Source of the DNA: Silene noctiflora
Lineage: Eukaryota; Streptophyta; Magnoliopsida; Caryophyllales; Caryophyllaceae
Assembly: GCA_009801015.1 (NCBI GenBank)
Contig: VHZZ01000005.1
Location: 52,744 to 112,116, forward strand
Direction of reading: 5' to 3'
DNA length: 59,373 nucleotides
Shown here: positions 59,149-59,373 of the stretch, piece after piece
Position numbering within the stretch: position 1 is the first letter of the stretch
Layout of the letters: every line of letters begins with the position of its first letter
The notes under the pieces: generated by a model
Told to the model about the DNA's origin: nothing
What the model saw: the letters and a program-made list of their open reading frames with translations, nothing else
Database searches by the model: none
Made by a program: the position numbers and the translations under genes

Positions 59149-59281
59149 GGTCCTATTCTTTTGAACTGAAATTGTCTGAACTGAACTTAATTGAACTGAA
59201 CTGAACTTATTGGAGCTGAATTGAACTTAATGGATCTGAACTGAACTGAACTGAACTTATCTTAACTGAACTGAACTGATA
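59149..59281. mobile_element. MITE with GAACTGAACT subterminal repeats, copy 4
   Basis: Begins GGTCCTATTCTTTTGAACTG and continues with GAACTGAACTTA-type words until about 59281. The opposite terminus is not visible, so it is truncated. Confidence 0.45.
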
Positions 59282-59373
59282 ATAAAAATATTGTAACAAC
59301 AACAACTAATAATAATGAAATATATTAATAATAATAACAAAAAAATAAATATGATAAGTATAATATAATAATA

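Overview
This window is nuclear DNA from a flowering plant. The genes have GT-AG introns, the spacers are AT-rich, and the space between genes is filled with small plant-type transposons (hAT, Stowaway, Helitron, SINE-like) plus a satellite array. The species cannot be fixed from sequence alone. Repeat style suggests a eudicot, possibly Caryophyllales, but that is a guess. There is one 805-base assembly gap (38229-39033) and several isolated N bases.

Nine protein-coding genes can be modelled. From left to right they are: an ankyrin/PGG membrane protein (+, 956-4197); a plant ATG18F-type autophagy protein (+, 6587-12548); a chloroplast DUF1995 protein (-, 13863-14882); an ILR3-type bHLH factor (-, 21954-25030); a C-terminal-motor kinesin-14 of KATB/KATC type (-, 30204-35111, leader exon near 36.7 kb); a class VI small heat-shock protein (-, 47410-49318); a class I formin of FH5 type (+, 51356-55746); a histone H2A (-, 56109-57231); and a decayed hAT transposase fragment at the right edge. 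Every multi-exon model closes in frame, at lengths close to those known for the families.

Region by region: 1-5.9 kb holds the ankyrin gene and small repeats. 5.9-15 kb holds ATG18F and DUF1995, arranged tail to tail. 15.6-21 kb is a hAT-like element followed by a satellite of about 311 bp per unit, interrupted by a 1.39-kb solo LTR with a clean 5-bp target duplication. 21.9-36.8 kb holds ILR3 and the kinesin, separated by hAT, SINE-like and Helitron insertions. 36.9-47 kb is gene-free and repeat-rich. 47.4-57.3 kb is the HSP-formin-H2A cluster. The remainder is repeat-derived.

The genes do not form a pathway. What ties them together is ancestry: H2A, FH5, HSP21.7, KATC, ILR3, ankyrin and ATG18F correspond, as I recall it, to neighbours on Arabidopsis chromosome 5 (At5g54640 to At5g54730). 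The window therefore looks like an old conserved block that has been stretched by transposons, with GAUT12 missing and a DUF1995 gene in the gap.
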